Source: Streptosporangium minutum (GTDB taxonomy: Bacteria; Actinomycetota; Actinomycetes; Streptosporangiales; Streptosporangiaceae). From it: 50,858 bases of DNA. A program made the translations under genes and the position numbers. Below, piece by piece: positions 28,772 to 37,200 of this stretch. Location: positions 1 through 50,858 of the forward strand of contig NZ_NGFP01000013.1 in NCBI RefSeq assembly GCF_002149035.1, written 5' to 3'. The notes below the pieces were generated by a model, which ran no database searches, was not told the origin of the DNA, and was given only the letters and a program-made list of their open reading frames with translations. How positions within the stretch are numbered: position 1 is the first letter of the stretch; every line of letters starts with the position of its first letter.

Positions 28772-29667
28772 ACGACGCCCGCGCCCGGCTGCGCTACCTC
28801 GACGAGACCGTCGGCCTGCTGTTCCCCGGCTCCGGCGGGCGCCGGCCGTACAGCGTGCTGCCCCACCCCCTGCTCCCCCGCAGGCTGGCGCCCCGCGCGT
28901 GGTGGCATCCCGGCAGGAAGGTCATGGTCGCCTCGGATGAGGGCACGATCGAGACCTATCTCAGCGAGGTGCTGAGCGCCCCCGTCAGAATCGTGCTGCA
29001 CGTCCGGCCCGCCCTGCGGGCCAACCGGAAGCCGGTCCTGGAGGCCCACGCCCCGGACGGGCTGGCCGCCTTCGTGAAGATCGGCGACACCGACCGGAGC
29101 CGCGAGCTCATCGCGAACGAGGCGCGGGCGCTCGACCTGCTCGCCGGCGTGGCGCTGAAGACCGTCGTCCCCCCGGCCGTGCTGCACCACGGCTCCTGGC
29201 GCGGTCTGTCCGTGCTCGCGCTGACCCCGCTCCCGGTACGGCGAGGCCGGATCCCCGAAGACCTGCTCATCGGGGCGGTCGGCGAGATCAGCCGGATATC
29301 CGGCCACGGGTCCGCCTGGCACGGCGACTTCTCGCCGTGGAACATCGCCCGCGGAGCGGACGGGCGGCTGCTGGTCTGGGACTGGGAGCGGTTCGCCACC
29401 GGCGTGCCACTCGGCTTCGACGCCGTCCACCACTTCTTCCAGCGCGCCCTGCGCCGCACCCGCCCGGCGACCGCGGCACGGGCCTGCGTGGCGCAGGCCC
29501 TGCCGATCCTGGCCCCGTTCGGGCTGTCGGCGGCGGAGGCCAGGCTGACCGCGATCCGCTACCTGGTCGCGCTGGCCGACCGGCACGCGGCCGACGGTCA
29601 CGCCCCGCTCGGCCCGGCCGAGCACTGGCTCAACCCCGCCGTCGACTTCGAGGAGGCCCTGACGTGA
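28768..29667 (+). CDS. aminoglycoside-phosphotransferase-fold kinase
   Basis: A 299-aa soluble protein with the C-terminal lobe of the APH/choline-kinase fold: catalytic loop HGDFSPWNI (near residue 190) and the metal-binding WDWERF about 15 residues later. The N-lobe has FVKIGD with a plausible ATP-binding lysine, followed by the helix glutamate in NEARALDLL. The fold phosphorylates small hydroxylated substrates such as sugars or choline. Here it sits between the polymerase and a sulfotransferase with four-base overlaps on both sides, so it likely phosphorylates a sugar or precursor of this polymer (inference). Start ATG 28768 overlaps the wzy-like stop. Confidence 0.75.
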   Translation: MNDARARLRYLDETVGLLFPGSGGRRPYSVLPHPLLPRRLAPRAWWHPGRKVMVASDEGTIETYLSEVLSAPVRIVLHVRPALRANRKPVLEAHAPDGLAAFVKIGDTDRSRELIANEARALDLLAGVALKTVVPPAVLHHGSWRGLSVLALTPLPVRRGRIPEDLLIGAVGEISRISGHGSAWHGDFSPWNIARGADGRLLVWDWERFATGVPLGFDAVHHFFQRALRRTRPATAARACVAQALPILAPFGLSAAEARLTAIRYLVALADRHAADGHAPLGPAEHWLNPAVDFEEALT

Positions 29668-30521
29668 GACCCAGGCTGAAGCGTTCCGTCCACGCCTTGT
29701 CGCGGACCGCCGGACGCCTCACCGCCGGGAGCCGGGTGCTGCCCTCCTTCCTGATCGCCGGGGCGCAGCGCTCCGGCACCACCTCGCTCTACCGGGCGCT
29801 GGCCCAGCATCCGCTGATCCTCAAGCCCGTCCTTCACAAGGGCGTCCACTACTTCGACGTGGCCTACGACCGCGGCCTGCCCTGGTACCGGGCACATTTC
29901 CCGCTGCAGGCCACGGCCTCCCGGCTGGCGCGCCGGTACGGCTGCCGCCCGCAGGCCTTCGAGTCGTCGCCCTACTACCTTTTCCACCCGCTCGCCTGCC
30001 CCCGGATCGCCTGGGACCTGCCGGGGGTGAAGGTGATCGTGCTGGTCCGCGACCCGGTGGAACGCGCCTTCTCCGCCCATGCCCACGAGCTGGCCCGGGG
30101 CTTCGAGAACGAGACCTCCTTCGCCAGGGCGGTGGAGCTGGAGGAGAGCCGGCTGGCCGGGGCGGTGGAGGGGCTGTGCGCCTCCCCGTACTCGGTGAAC
30201 CACGCCCACCGCCACCACGCCTACCTGGCCAGGGGGCGCTACGCCGAGCAGCTCGCCCCGCTGGAGCCGCTGATCGGCCGGGACCGGGTGCTCGTCCTGG
30301 ACAGCGGGCGGTTCTTCACCGAACCGGAGACCGTCTACGACCGGGTGCTGGAGTTCCTCGGACTGCCGCACATCGGCGACCCGGTGTTCGAACGGCACAA
30401 CCCCCGGCCCCGGCCCACGCCGATGCCCGAGCCGCTCCGCCGTGAGCTGACCGACCGCTTCGAGGAGTCCGACGCCCTGCTGACCCCATGGCTCGGCACG
30501 GAGCCGACATGGCGGCGCTGA
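29664..30521 (+). CDS. PAPS-dependent sulfotransferase (first of three)
   Basis: A 285-aa sulfotransferase that moves sulfuryl groups from PAPS to a hydroxyl or amine. The 5'-phosphosulfate loop is AGAQRSGTTSLYRAL (about residues 29-43), and the 3'-phosphate site is VKVIVLVRDPVERAFSAHAH. HKGVHYFD and FESSPYYLFHP are typical of bacterial and heparan-type carbohydrate sulfotransferases. There is no signal peptide, so it acts in the cytoplasm on lipid-linked or nucleotide sugars. GTG 29664 overlaps the kinase stop and has GAGGAGG at ideal distance. Sequence differs clearly from the other two sulfotransferases, suggesting a different acceptor position. Confidence 0.9.
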   Translation: MRPRLKRSVHALSRTAGRLTAGSRVLPSFLIAGAQRSGTTSLYRALAQHPLILKPVLHKGVHYFDVAYDRGLPWYRAHFPLQATASRLARRYGCRPQAFESSPYYLFHPLACPRIAWDLPGVKVIVLVRDPVERAFSAHAHELARGFENETSFARAVELEESRLAGAVEGLCASPYSVNHAHRHHAYLARGRYAEQLAPLEPLIGRDRVLVLDSGRFFTEPETVYDRVLEFLGLPHIGDPVFERHNPRPRPTPMPEPLRRELTDRFEESDALLTPWLGTEPTWRR

Positions 30522-30603
30522 CCTCCCCCGGGGACGCCCCCGCCGAACAGTGCGCACCCCGACAGGGCGACACCAACACCTCCGCCTCAGGACGGGGGCC
30601 GGC

Positions 30604-31908
30604 GTGGTGGCGCTGACCCTGCCCCGGCTGCCCCGGCTGCCCCGGCTGAACGGGCCCGCGCGGGGCGGGCTGGCCGGGCTGGCCGGGGCCGCGACCGCCG
30701 CCGCCGCGCAGTTCGCGGTGGTCGTGCTGGTCACCCGGGCGGCCGGCCAGGAAGCCGCAGGCACCTTCTTCGCGGCGACCGCGCTGTGCCTGATGGCCGC
30801 CGGCATCCTGCGGATGGACGCCGGCAACGGGCTGATCTACTTCATCGCCCGCTCCCGGCCGTTCGGATACCGCTGCACCTCCGGCTACGTCCGCGCGGCG
30901 CTCGTCCCGGTGGTGACGCTCTCGCTGGTCACGGGGGTGACGGTCCTGCTCAGCGCCCCCGACCCCACGGTCCGGGTGCTGGCCGCGGCGCTGCCGGTGG
31001 TGGTGTGCGCGGACGTCGTGGTGGCCGCGACCCGCGGGTTCGGCGCGATGCGGCCGACCGTGCTGCTGGACGGCGTGCTCCAGCCGGTGGCCCAGCTCGT
31101 GCTGGTCTCGGCCGTGGTGGTGGCGGGGGCGGGGTCGGTGCCGCTGCTCGCGGCGGCCTGGGCCCTGCCGTCCCTGCCGGTCCTGCTGCTGTCGGCGATC
31201 TGGCTGCGCCGGCGGCTGCCGTACACGCCCTACCTGCCGGGGACCGCGCACGACCTGTGGCGCTACACCTGGCCCCGGTCGATGGCCGCCGGGATCCAGG
31301 CGGTGTTCCAGCGACTCGACATCGTGGTCGTGGCGATGCTCGCCGGGCCGGTCGAGGCCGCGGTCTACACCGCCGCCACCCGATTCAAGATCGTGGGTCA
31401 GCTCGCCAACCAGGGGCTGACCCAGGCCGTGCAGCCGAGGCTGGTGCGGGCGCTGGCCGCGGGAGACCTGGCGCGCGCCCGCGAGCTGTACCAGTCGACC
31501 ACCATGTGGCTGGTCCTGCTGACCTGGCCGATCTGGCTGGGCTATGCCGTGCTCGCGCCGTGGCTGCTCGGCCTGTTCGGCGACGGCTACGCCTCCGGCG
31601 TCCCGGTGGCGCTCGTGCTGGCCGCGACGATGATGCTCGCCACCGCCTGCGGCATGGTCGACGTGGTGTTGACCTCCGCCGGACACACCGGCTCCAGCCT
31701 GGCCAACCTGGTCGCCGCCATCACGGTGACCGTGGTCCTGGACGCGCTGCTGGTCCCCGCCTGCGGGGCGTCCGGCGCCGCCCTCGGCTGGGCCGGGGGC
31801 ATGCTGGTCAAGAACCTGCTCCCGCTGTGGCAGATCCATCGCCGGTACGGCCTGCGCCCCTTCGGCGTCCACAGCCTGGCCGCCCTGAAGGCGTGGCGGG
31901 CACGATGA
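30604..31908 (+). CDS. Wzx-like polysaccharide flippase (MOP superfamily)
   Basis: A 434-aa membrane protein with 12-14 hydrophobic helices and the general look of PST/MATE-type flippases: ARGGLAGLAGAATAAAAQF as first helix, YTAATRFKIVGQLANQG in the second half and paired helices to the end. It would carry undecaprenyl-diphosphate-linked repeat units across the membrane for the Wzy-like polymerase. I start at GTG 30604 (a second GTG follows at 30607) because G-rich sequence lies just upstream; GTG 30550 would add an unlikely basic leader. The stop overlaps the next sulfotransferase start (ATGA). Confidence 0.82.
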   Translation: MVALTLPRLPRLPRLNGPARGGLAGLAGAATAAAAQFAVVVLVTRAAGQEAAGTFFAATALCLMAAGILRMDAGNGLIYFIARSRPFGYRCTSGYVRAALVPVVTLSLVTGVTVLLSAPDPTVRVLAAALPVVVCADVVVAATRGFGAMRPTVLLDGVLQPVAQLVLVSAVVVAGAGSVPLLAAAWALPSLPVLLLSAIWLRRRLPYTPYLPGTAHDLWRYTWPRSMAAGIQAVFQRLDIVVVAMLAGPVEAAVYTAATRFKIVGQLANQGLTQAVQPRLVRALAAGDLARARELYQSTTMWLVLLTWPIWLGYAVLAPWLLGLFGDGYASGVPVALVLAATMMLATACGMVDVVLTSAGHTGSSLANLVAAITVTVVLDALLVPACGASGAALGWAGGMLVKNLLPLWQIHRRYGLRPFGVHSLAALKAWRAR

Positions 31909-32807
31909 CGCCCGTGCTGGTGACCGGGCTGCCGAGGAGTGGGACGAGCTGGACGGGCAAGATGCTCGCGGCGGGCGGCGAGCTGGTCTACGTCAACGAG
32001 CCGCTGAACCCCCAGCACCCGCCCGGGCAGTGCCCAGGGGTGCTCAACGCCCAGGTCACCCACCGTTTCCAGTACATCTGCCCGGACAACGACGAGACCT
32101 GGCTGCCCGCCTTCGCCGACACCGTCGCACTGCGCTACCGGTTCCTGGCCGAGCTGCGCCGCAACCGCTCGCCGTACGACCTGGCGAGGATGGTCCGGTA
32201 CGGCACTGCGTTCACGCTCGGCCGGCTGACCGGGCGCCGGGCGCTGCTGGACGATCCGTTCGCGCTGTTCTCGGCCGGCTGGTTCGCCGAGCGGCTCGGT
32301 TGCCGGGTGGTCATCCTGCTCCGCGACCCCGTGTCGTTCGTCGGGAGCTGGCAGCGGCTGGGCTGGACGATCTACTTCCACGAACTGCTCGAACAGCCGT
32401 TGCTGATCCGGGACCACCCGCACCTGGAGGAGCTCCGCCCGCTGGTGGGCTGCCAGGACCGGATCGCCAAGGCCGTCGCCCTGTGGCGGGCGGCCCGGAC
32501 CGTCGCCGCCGACCTGGCCACGCGGCATCCGGGAATCCTGCTGGCCCGCTACGAGGACCTGGCCGCCGATCCGCAACGGGGCTTCCGCCGCCTGTACGAC
32601 TGGTCGGGCCTGACCTGGTCCACCCGCGCCGAGGAGCGCGTCTCCCGCGCGTGTACGGCAGCCGCCACCGATGCCGGCGGCTTCGCCTGGAGCGGTCTTT
32701 CCCGCACCGCCTACCGGCCGATGGACTCCCGCCGGGCCCTGGCCACGGCGGCCGACCGGCTGACCCCGGAGGAGATCGATCGGGTCAGAGAGCTGGCCTA
32801 CCGGTAG
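31905..32807 (+). CDS. PAPS-dependent sulfotransferase (second of three)
   Basis: A 300-aa cytoplasmic sulfotransferase. The PAPS loop TGLPRSGTSWTGKMLA starts at residue 6, and ILLRDPVSFVGSWQRLGW supplies the 3'-phosphate contact. ILLARYEDLAADPQRGFRRLYDW matches the conserved YEDL segment of the Sulfotransfer_1/3 families. The N-terminal loop is immediately at the protein start, so the domain is complete with no leader. Start ATG 31905 overlaps the flippase stop; this is the last gene of the plus-strand operon. The acceptor is unknown, presumably a sugar of the lipid-linked unit. Confidence 0.9.
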   Translation: MTPVLVTGLPRSGTSWTGKMLAAGGELVYVNEPLNPQHPPGQCPGVLNAQVTHRFQYICPDNDETWLPAFADTVALRYRFLAELRRNRSPYDLARMVRYGTAFTLGRLTGRRALLDDPFALFSAGWFAERLGCRVVILLRDPVSFVGSWQRLGWTIYFHELLEQPLLIRDHPHLEELRPLVGCQDRIAKAVALWRAARTVAADLATRHPGILLARYEDLAADPQRGFRRLYDWSGLTWSTRAEERVSRACTAAATDAGGFAWSGLSRTAYRPMDSRRALATAADRLTPEEIDRVRELAYR

Positions 32808-32848
32808 GCCTCCCCACCCCCTCGTGCCTGACCACTGTGGGAGGGGCC
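32807..32848. terminator. hairpin between convergent polysaccharide operons
   Basis: Imperfect inverted repeat GGCCTCCCCAC (32807-32817) / GTGGGAGGGGCC (32837-32848), with an alternative CCTGAC/GTCAGG pairing beside it. It fills the 44-bp gap between the two convergent operons and probably terminates both. No U-tract. Confidence 0.5.
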
Positions 32849-32851
32849 ACG

Positions 32852-33691
32852 TCAGGAGAACAGCCGCCGGAGCAGGCAGGCGGTGAGCAGCCAGAGCGCG
32901 AACGGCAGGTCGTGGAGCAGATATCGGCGGGCCAGCCGGCCGGGCTCGTTGAGCAGCCGGAAGAGCCACTCCAGCCCGGCTCGCTGCATCCACTGGGGCG
33001 CCCGGCGCACCGCACCGGCGGCGAACGCGATGGCCGAGCCGCATCCGACGAACCAGGTGCCGGGCAGGTCCTTGCGGAGCATCCCGATGAGCCGGTCCTG
33101 CTTGGGGAAGCCGAGCCCGACGAAGACCAACCGGGGCCCGGCTGCCACCACCGCGTCCCTGACCTTCGCGTAGCTCTCGGAGTCGGCCTCGAACCCGTAC
33201 GGCGGGGCGTCGGTCCCGGCGACGAGCAGCCCGGGATGGCGGGCGGTCAGCCGGCCGGCCGCCTGCGTGGCCACCCCCGGCGGCCCGCCCAGCAGGTAGA
33301 TCGGATAGCGGTAGAAGGCGGCGGCCTCCGCCAGGGACCAGATCAGATCGGCGCCGGCCACCCGGCTGGGGACGGGCGTGCCGAGCAACTTCGCCGCCCA
33401 CACCAGCGGCATGCCGTCGGCCACCACGAGGTCGGCCTCCTCGATGATCTCGCGCACCTCGGAGTCGCGGGCGGCGGCCCAGCTGATATCCACGTTCGGG
33501 GTGACGAGGTGACCGCCCTCACCGCGTTTCAGCGCGTCGACCACGTGGTCGACGACCTCGCTCTCGGTCATCGGATCGATCGCCAGACCGGCTACGTGCA
33601 CCCTGCGGCGGAGCCGCCTGCGGGTGGCCTTGTCCGGTCGCGTCCGCTGGCGCGGGACGCTCAACGTCTCATGGACGGTCCTGAACGCCAT
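32852..33691 (-). CDS. WecG/TagA/CpsF family (GT26) glycosyltransferase
   Basis: A 279-aa glycosyltransferase of the WecG/TagA/CpsF family, which adds ManNAc, ManNAcA or related sugars to a lipid-linked first sugar. Typical motifs: HLVTPNVDISWAA, VVADGMPLVWAAKLLG, RVAGADLIW, IYLLGGPPGVA and VFVGLGFPKQD. A basic N-terminal extension of ~30 residues (ATRRRLRRR) and a C-terminal hydrophobic/basic end (LWLLTACLLRRLF) suggest membrane association. ATG 33691 overlaps the preceding GT2 stop (ATGA). It is the last gene of the minus-strand operon. Confidence 0.9.
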   Translation of the reverse strand: MAFRTVHETLSVPRQRTRPDKATRRRLRRRVHVAGLAIDPMTESEVVDHVVDALKRGEGGHLVTPNVDISWAAARDSEVREIIEEADLVVADGMPLVWAAKLLGTPVPSRVAGADLIWSLAEAAAFYRYPIYLLGGPPGVATQAAGRLTARHPGLLVAGTDAPPYGFEADSESYAKVRDAVVAAGPRLVFVGLGFPKQDRLIGMLRKDLPGTWFVGCGSAIAFAAGAVRRAPQWMQRAGLEWLFRLLNEPGRLARRYLLHDLPFALWLLTACLLRRLFS

Positions 33692-34632
33692 CAGATGCCG
33701 TGCCCGCGGTGATGCAGCGTGCTGAGCACGGCCTGGGCCGACACCAGACCCGCCGCCACGGCGAGCGCGAGGGGCGCGCGGGGTTCGCCGTGCCGCGCGG
33801 CGAACGCCCGCCAGGCCCAGCGGCCCGCCTCCCGCCGCCGGCCGAGAGCGGCGTGGTGGAAGGCGAGTTGACCGTAGACCCGCGCCGCGCCGCGCGGATC
33901 CACGGCCAGATCAGGATGCCGGGCGAGCATCCACTCCAGCCCGGCGATTCGATCGGCCCAGCGGGTCACGTACAGGGAACCGCCCCAGCGGACGTGTACC
34001 AGGGGACGGTCGACATGCACGATCGGGTGGCGCGCGGCGGCGCGCAGCGCCAGGTCCCAGTCCTCGTTCTGGCCGTTGGGGGCGCTCTCGTCGACCCAGA
34101 GGGTGCCCCTCCGGAACAGGAACGTCGAGGAGTGGACCATCACCATGCGCGAGCGCACCAGATGGGCACGGGTGACCAGGTCGGTCCCGGCGAGACGGGG
34201 AACGCGGCGGGAGCCGTACTCGACCTCGATGGCGCAGCTGGAGAACTCCGCAGCCGGCTCCGCCTCCAGGGCGGCGACCTGGGCGCTGAGCTTGCCGGGC
34301 AGCCACTGGTCATCGTCGTCGCAGAAGGCCACCAGGTCCGTGCCGAGCGCCGCGATGCCCGTGTTGCGCGCCCCGGGCAGGCCGGGGCTGAGCCGGTTGG
34401 CCACCACCCGGACGCCGCGCGCCCCCGCCGTCTGCCTCCGGGCCGCCGGAAGCCGGTCGGCCAGCAGGCCGGCCACCTGGTCGACGACCGAGACCGGGTC
34501 GCCGTCGTCCACGACGATGACGACCTCCACGGCACCGGAATGATCCTGACCGAGCGCGGCGCGCGTGGCCGAGCGCAACTGGTCGGGCCGACGCCCTCTT
34601 GTGGGGATGACCACACCTACCGATGGACTCAT
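33691..34632 (-). CDS. GT2-family glycosyltransferase
   Basis: A 313-aa GT-A fold glycosyltransferase: VGVVIPTRGRRPDQLRSA at the N terminus, VEVVIVVDDGDP, PGARNTGIAAL and the metal-binding FCDDDDQWLPGKL motif near residue 110, then NGQNEDWDLALRAA with the catalytic-base region. It should add a nucleotide-sugar-derived residue to the growing lipid-linked unit. The C-terminal ~70 residues are helical and rich in Ala/Arg. Start ATG 34632 overlaps the upstream sulfotransferase stop, and its own stop overlaps the WecG-like start, so the three are translationally coupled. Confidence 0.88.
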   Translation of the reverse strand: MSPSVGVVIPTRGRRPDQLRSATRAALGQDHSGAVEVVIVVDDGDPVSVVDQVAGLLADRLPAARRQTAGARGVRVVANRLSPGLPGARNTGIAALGTDLVAFCDDDDQWLPGKLSAQVAALEAEPAAEFSSCAIEVEYGSRRVPRLAGTDLVTRAHLVRSRMVMVHSSTFLFRRGTLWVDESAPNGQNEDWDLALRAAARHPIVHVDRPLVHVRWGGSLYVTRWADRIAGLEWMLARHPDLAVDPRGAARVYGQLAFHHAALGRRREAGRWAWRAFAARHGEPRAPLALAVAAGLVSAQAVLSTLHHRGHGI

Positions 34633-35594
34633 GCGAGCCTCCCGCGATAGCCGTACTTGTGCATGAGCGGCCAGGTCAGTGCGGCGACCAGGCGTTGGTG
34701 CCGGCCTGAGGCGGCGGTGCGCCAGCCCTCGTCCGGGGTCAGCCCGATCCGGCCGACCGTGAAGCGCATGGGGTTGCCCGAGGCCGTGTGGGCCATCGAG
34801 AGCTCGGCCCCGCCGTCGGCGAGGAAGTCCAGGCGGGGCCGGAGCCCGATCCTGGCGGCCAGGCGCCTGAGCGTGTCGGCGGGGGCTCCGAGGAGGTCCT
34901 CGTAGCGGATCCGGGTGACGGAGACGCCCCGGCGTGCCAGGAGCTCCAGGCTGAGGTTCTGGGCCAGCCAGTGCAGTGAGGTCCGGGCCGGTGACCAGCG
35001 GGTCATGGGGCGGCCGTCCTCGGGGCGCGCGACCCGCCGGTGCCAGGAGTGCGCGACCGCCCGGGGGTCGCGGACGACGTGCACGACATGCACGTCGACT
35101 CCGGCGGCGGCCAGGCAGAAGGCCAGGGAGGCGTGCTTGCTGGAGTCGATCACGATCGGGCACCCCGCGACCTCGCCCGCCGCGTCGTACAGGCGGCGAT
35201 GGGCGGCGGCGTACTCTCTCAGCTCGGCGATGCCGGAGGACGGCCAGCCGCCGTCGACCGGCCGCTCCTCGGTGAGGAGCTGGGCCAGGAGGGGGATGCG
35301 CCGGGTGCGGTCCACCCGGCGCCGGAGTGCCAGCACCCGGTGGGCCAGCCCCTCCGACCAGCCGCCGAACGCGCGCTCGCCGACCTTGCGCCAGAACGGG
35401 CACGAGCCGAACGGCTCGCGGCATCCGCACGCCTCGTCCGCCAGCACACCCCGCGCCCAGAGGTGAACGACCTCTCCGAGCGGCACGACGCCGGGCACCT
35501 CACCGAGGAGGCGCTCCAGCAGAGTGGTGCCGCTACGGCCGAGGCCGCCCACGAAAACGACCCTGGCGGGGGTGGGACTGTCAGACACAGGCAC
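34629..35594 (-). CDS. PAPS-dependent sulfotransferase (third of three)
   Basis: A 321-aa sulfotransferase. PAPS loop: FVGGLGRSGTTLLERLLG (about residues 13-30); 3'-phosphate site: VHVVRDPRAVAHSWHRR. CGCREPFGSCPFWRKV carries a Cys cluster seen in several Sulfotransfer_3-type actinobacterial proteins, and IVIDSSKHASL and RIRYEDLL are also present. GTG 35594, with a second GTG two codons later; no strong ribosome site. About 225 bases separate it from cysN, and I see no gene there. It opens the sulfotransferase-GT2-WecG trio, all with ATGA overlaps. Confidence 0.9.
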   Translation of the reverse strand: MPVSDSPTPARVVFVGGLGRSGTTLLERLLGEVPGVVPLGEVVHLWARGVLADEACGCREPFGSCPFWRKVGERAFGGWSEGLAHRVLALRRRVDRTRRIPLLAQLLTEERPVDGGWPSSGIAELREYAAAHRRLYDAAGEVAGCPIVIDSSKHASLAFCLAAAGVDVHVVHVVRDPRAVAHSWHRRVARPEDGRPMTRWSPARTSLHWLAQNLSLELLARRGVSVTRIRYEDLLGAPADTLRRLAARIGLRPRLDFLADGGAELSMAHTASGNPMRFTVGRIGLTPDEGWRTAASGRHQRLVAALTWPLMHKYGYRGRLA

Positions 35595-35819
35595 GAATCC
35601 TTACCCGACGGATACGGAACGTACCGACAATAGCGCGGAGAGTAACCAAGGAGTCAGGGAACAGACAAAGGATCTACCTGGGAAGCGTCCGGCCCGGACC
35701 GCGCCACCCGGCGACCACCCCGTCCCGGCAGCACGACGGCCCCCTCCCCCGCGCCGTTGTTGTCGGCGGCGTCGGCGGAGAGGGCCGGCGTGGTGTCTGC
35801 GGTGACGCCCGGGACGGGC

Positions 35820-37082
35820 CTACTTCGCCTCGACGATCATCCCGGCGCCGACGGTGTTGCTGGTGGACTCGTCCACGAGGATGAAACCGCCGGTGAGGCG
35901 GTTCCTCGCGTAGTCGTCCACGAACAGCGGCTGGGTGATGCGGAGCGAGACACGGCCGATCTCGTTCAGGCCGAGCGACTGGGCCGACTCGTCACGGTGC
36001 AGGGTGTTGACGTCCAGCCGGTAGTGCAGGTCGCGGACCAGGGCGCGGGCCGTCCGGGTGGTGTGCTTGATGGTCAGCTTGGTGCGCGGCCCCAGCTTGG
36101 TGACGTCGCTCATCCAGCAGATCATCGCCTCCAGCTCCTGGGCCACGTGCGGCTGGTTGTTCGGACGGCAGATCATGTCGCCACGCGAGATGTCGATGTC
36201 GTCCTCCAGCCGCAGGGTCACCGACATCGGCGCGAACGCCTCGTCCACCGGCCCGTCGAAGGTGTCGATCGACGCGATCCGCGTGATCAGGCCCGAGGGC
36301 AGGTGCATCACCTCGTCACCCGGCTTCAGCACGCCGCCGGCGACCTGGCCCGCGTATCCCCGGTAGTCGTGGAGGGCGGGATCGGTGGCCCGCTGCGGCC
36401 GGATGACGTACTGGACGGGGAAACGCACGTCGACCAGGTTCCGGTCGGAGGCGATGTGCACGTGCTCCAGGTGGTGCAGCAGGGAGGAGCCGTTGTACCA
36501 GGGCATGCTCTCCGAGCGCGACACCACGTTGTCGCCGTGCAGCGCCGAGATCGGGATGAACGTCAGGTCGGGCGCGTTCAGCTTGGCGGCGAAGGAGGTG
36601 AACTCCTCACGGATCTCCTCGAACCGCTCCTGTGAGTAGTCGACCAGGTCCATCTTGTTCACGGCCAGCACCAGGTGCGGGACACGCAGCAGCGTGGTCA
36701 GGAACGCGTGCCGCCGCGACTGCTCCAGCACGCCCTTGCGCGCGTCGATCAGGACGATCGCCAGGTCGGCCGTGGACGCGCCGGTGACCATGTTCCGGGT
36801 GTACTGGATGTGCCCGGGGGTGTCGGCGATGATGAACTTGCGCTTGGGCGTGGCGAAGTAGCGGTAGGCCACGTCGATCGTGATGCCCTGCTCCCGCTCG
36901 GCCCGCAGGCCGTCGGTGAGCAGCGACAGGTCGGTGTATTCGGTGCCGCGGTCGCGGGAGGTGCGCTCGACCGCCTCAAGCTGGTCTTCGAAGATCGCCT
37001 TGGAGTCGAAGAGCAGCCGCCCGATGAGGGTCGACTTTCCGTCGTCGACGCTTCCCGCCGTGGCAAAGCGAAGGATGTCCAT
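35820..37082 (-). CDS. cysN: sulfate adenylyltransferase large subunit (GTPase)
   Basis: A 420-aa EF-Tu-like GTPase that drives APS synthesis by CysD. G1 is AGSVDDGKSTLIGRLL, the switch region EREQGITIDVAYRYF, G3 DTPGHIQYTRNM, G4 NKMDL, followed by two beta-barrel domains. It ends without a fused APS kinase domain, consistent with the separate cysC at 22.6 kb. Start ATG 37082, with GGAG about 10 nt upstream. A 118-bp gap separates it from cysD. There is no cysH, sulfite reductase or siroheme gene nearby, which is unusual for an assimilation operon and fits supply of PAPS to the adjacent sulfotransferases. Confidence 0.96.
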   Translation of the reverse strand: MDILRFATAGSVDDGKSTLIGRLLFDSKAIFEDQLEAVERTSRDRGTEYTDLSLLTDGLRAEREQGITIDVAYRYFATPKRKFIIADTPGHIQYTRNMVTGASTADLAIVLIDARKGVLEQSRRHAFLTTLLRVPHLVLAVNKMDLVDYSQERFEEIREEFTSFAAKLNAPDLTFIPISALHGDNVVSRSESMPWYNGSSLLHHLEHVHIASDRNLVDVRFPVQYVIRPQRATDPALHDYRGYAGQVAGGVLKPGDEVMHLPSGLITRIASIDTFDGPVDEAFAPMSVTLRLEDDIDISRGDMICRPNNQPHVAQELEAMICWMSDVTKLGPRTKLTIKHTTRTARALVRDLHYRLDVNTLHRDESAQSLGLNEIGRVSLRITQPLFVDDYARNRLTGGFILVDESTSNTVGAGMIVEAK

Positions 37083-37200
37083 CAGAACTGCTCTCCAGAG
37101 GTCGTACGGCTTTCGCGGGAAGACTGCGTCGGAAGTGGCCCTCGGCTCTCGCCCGGCCGGCCCTCCACGAGGACCGATCGGCGCGACAGAAGATCACGCA

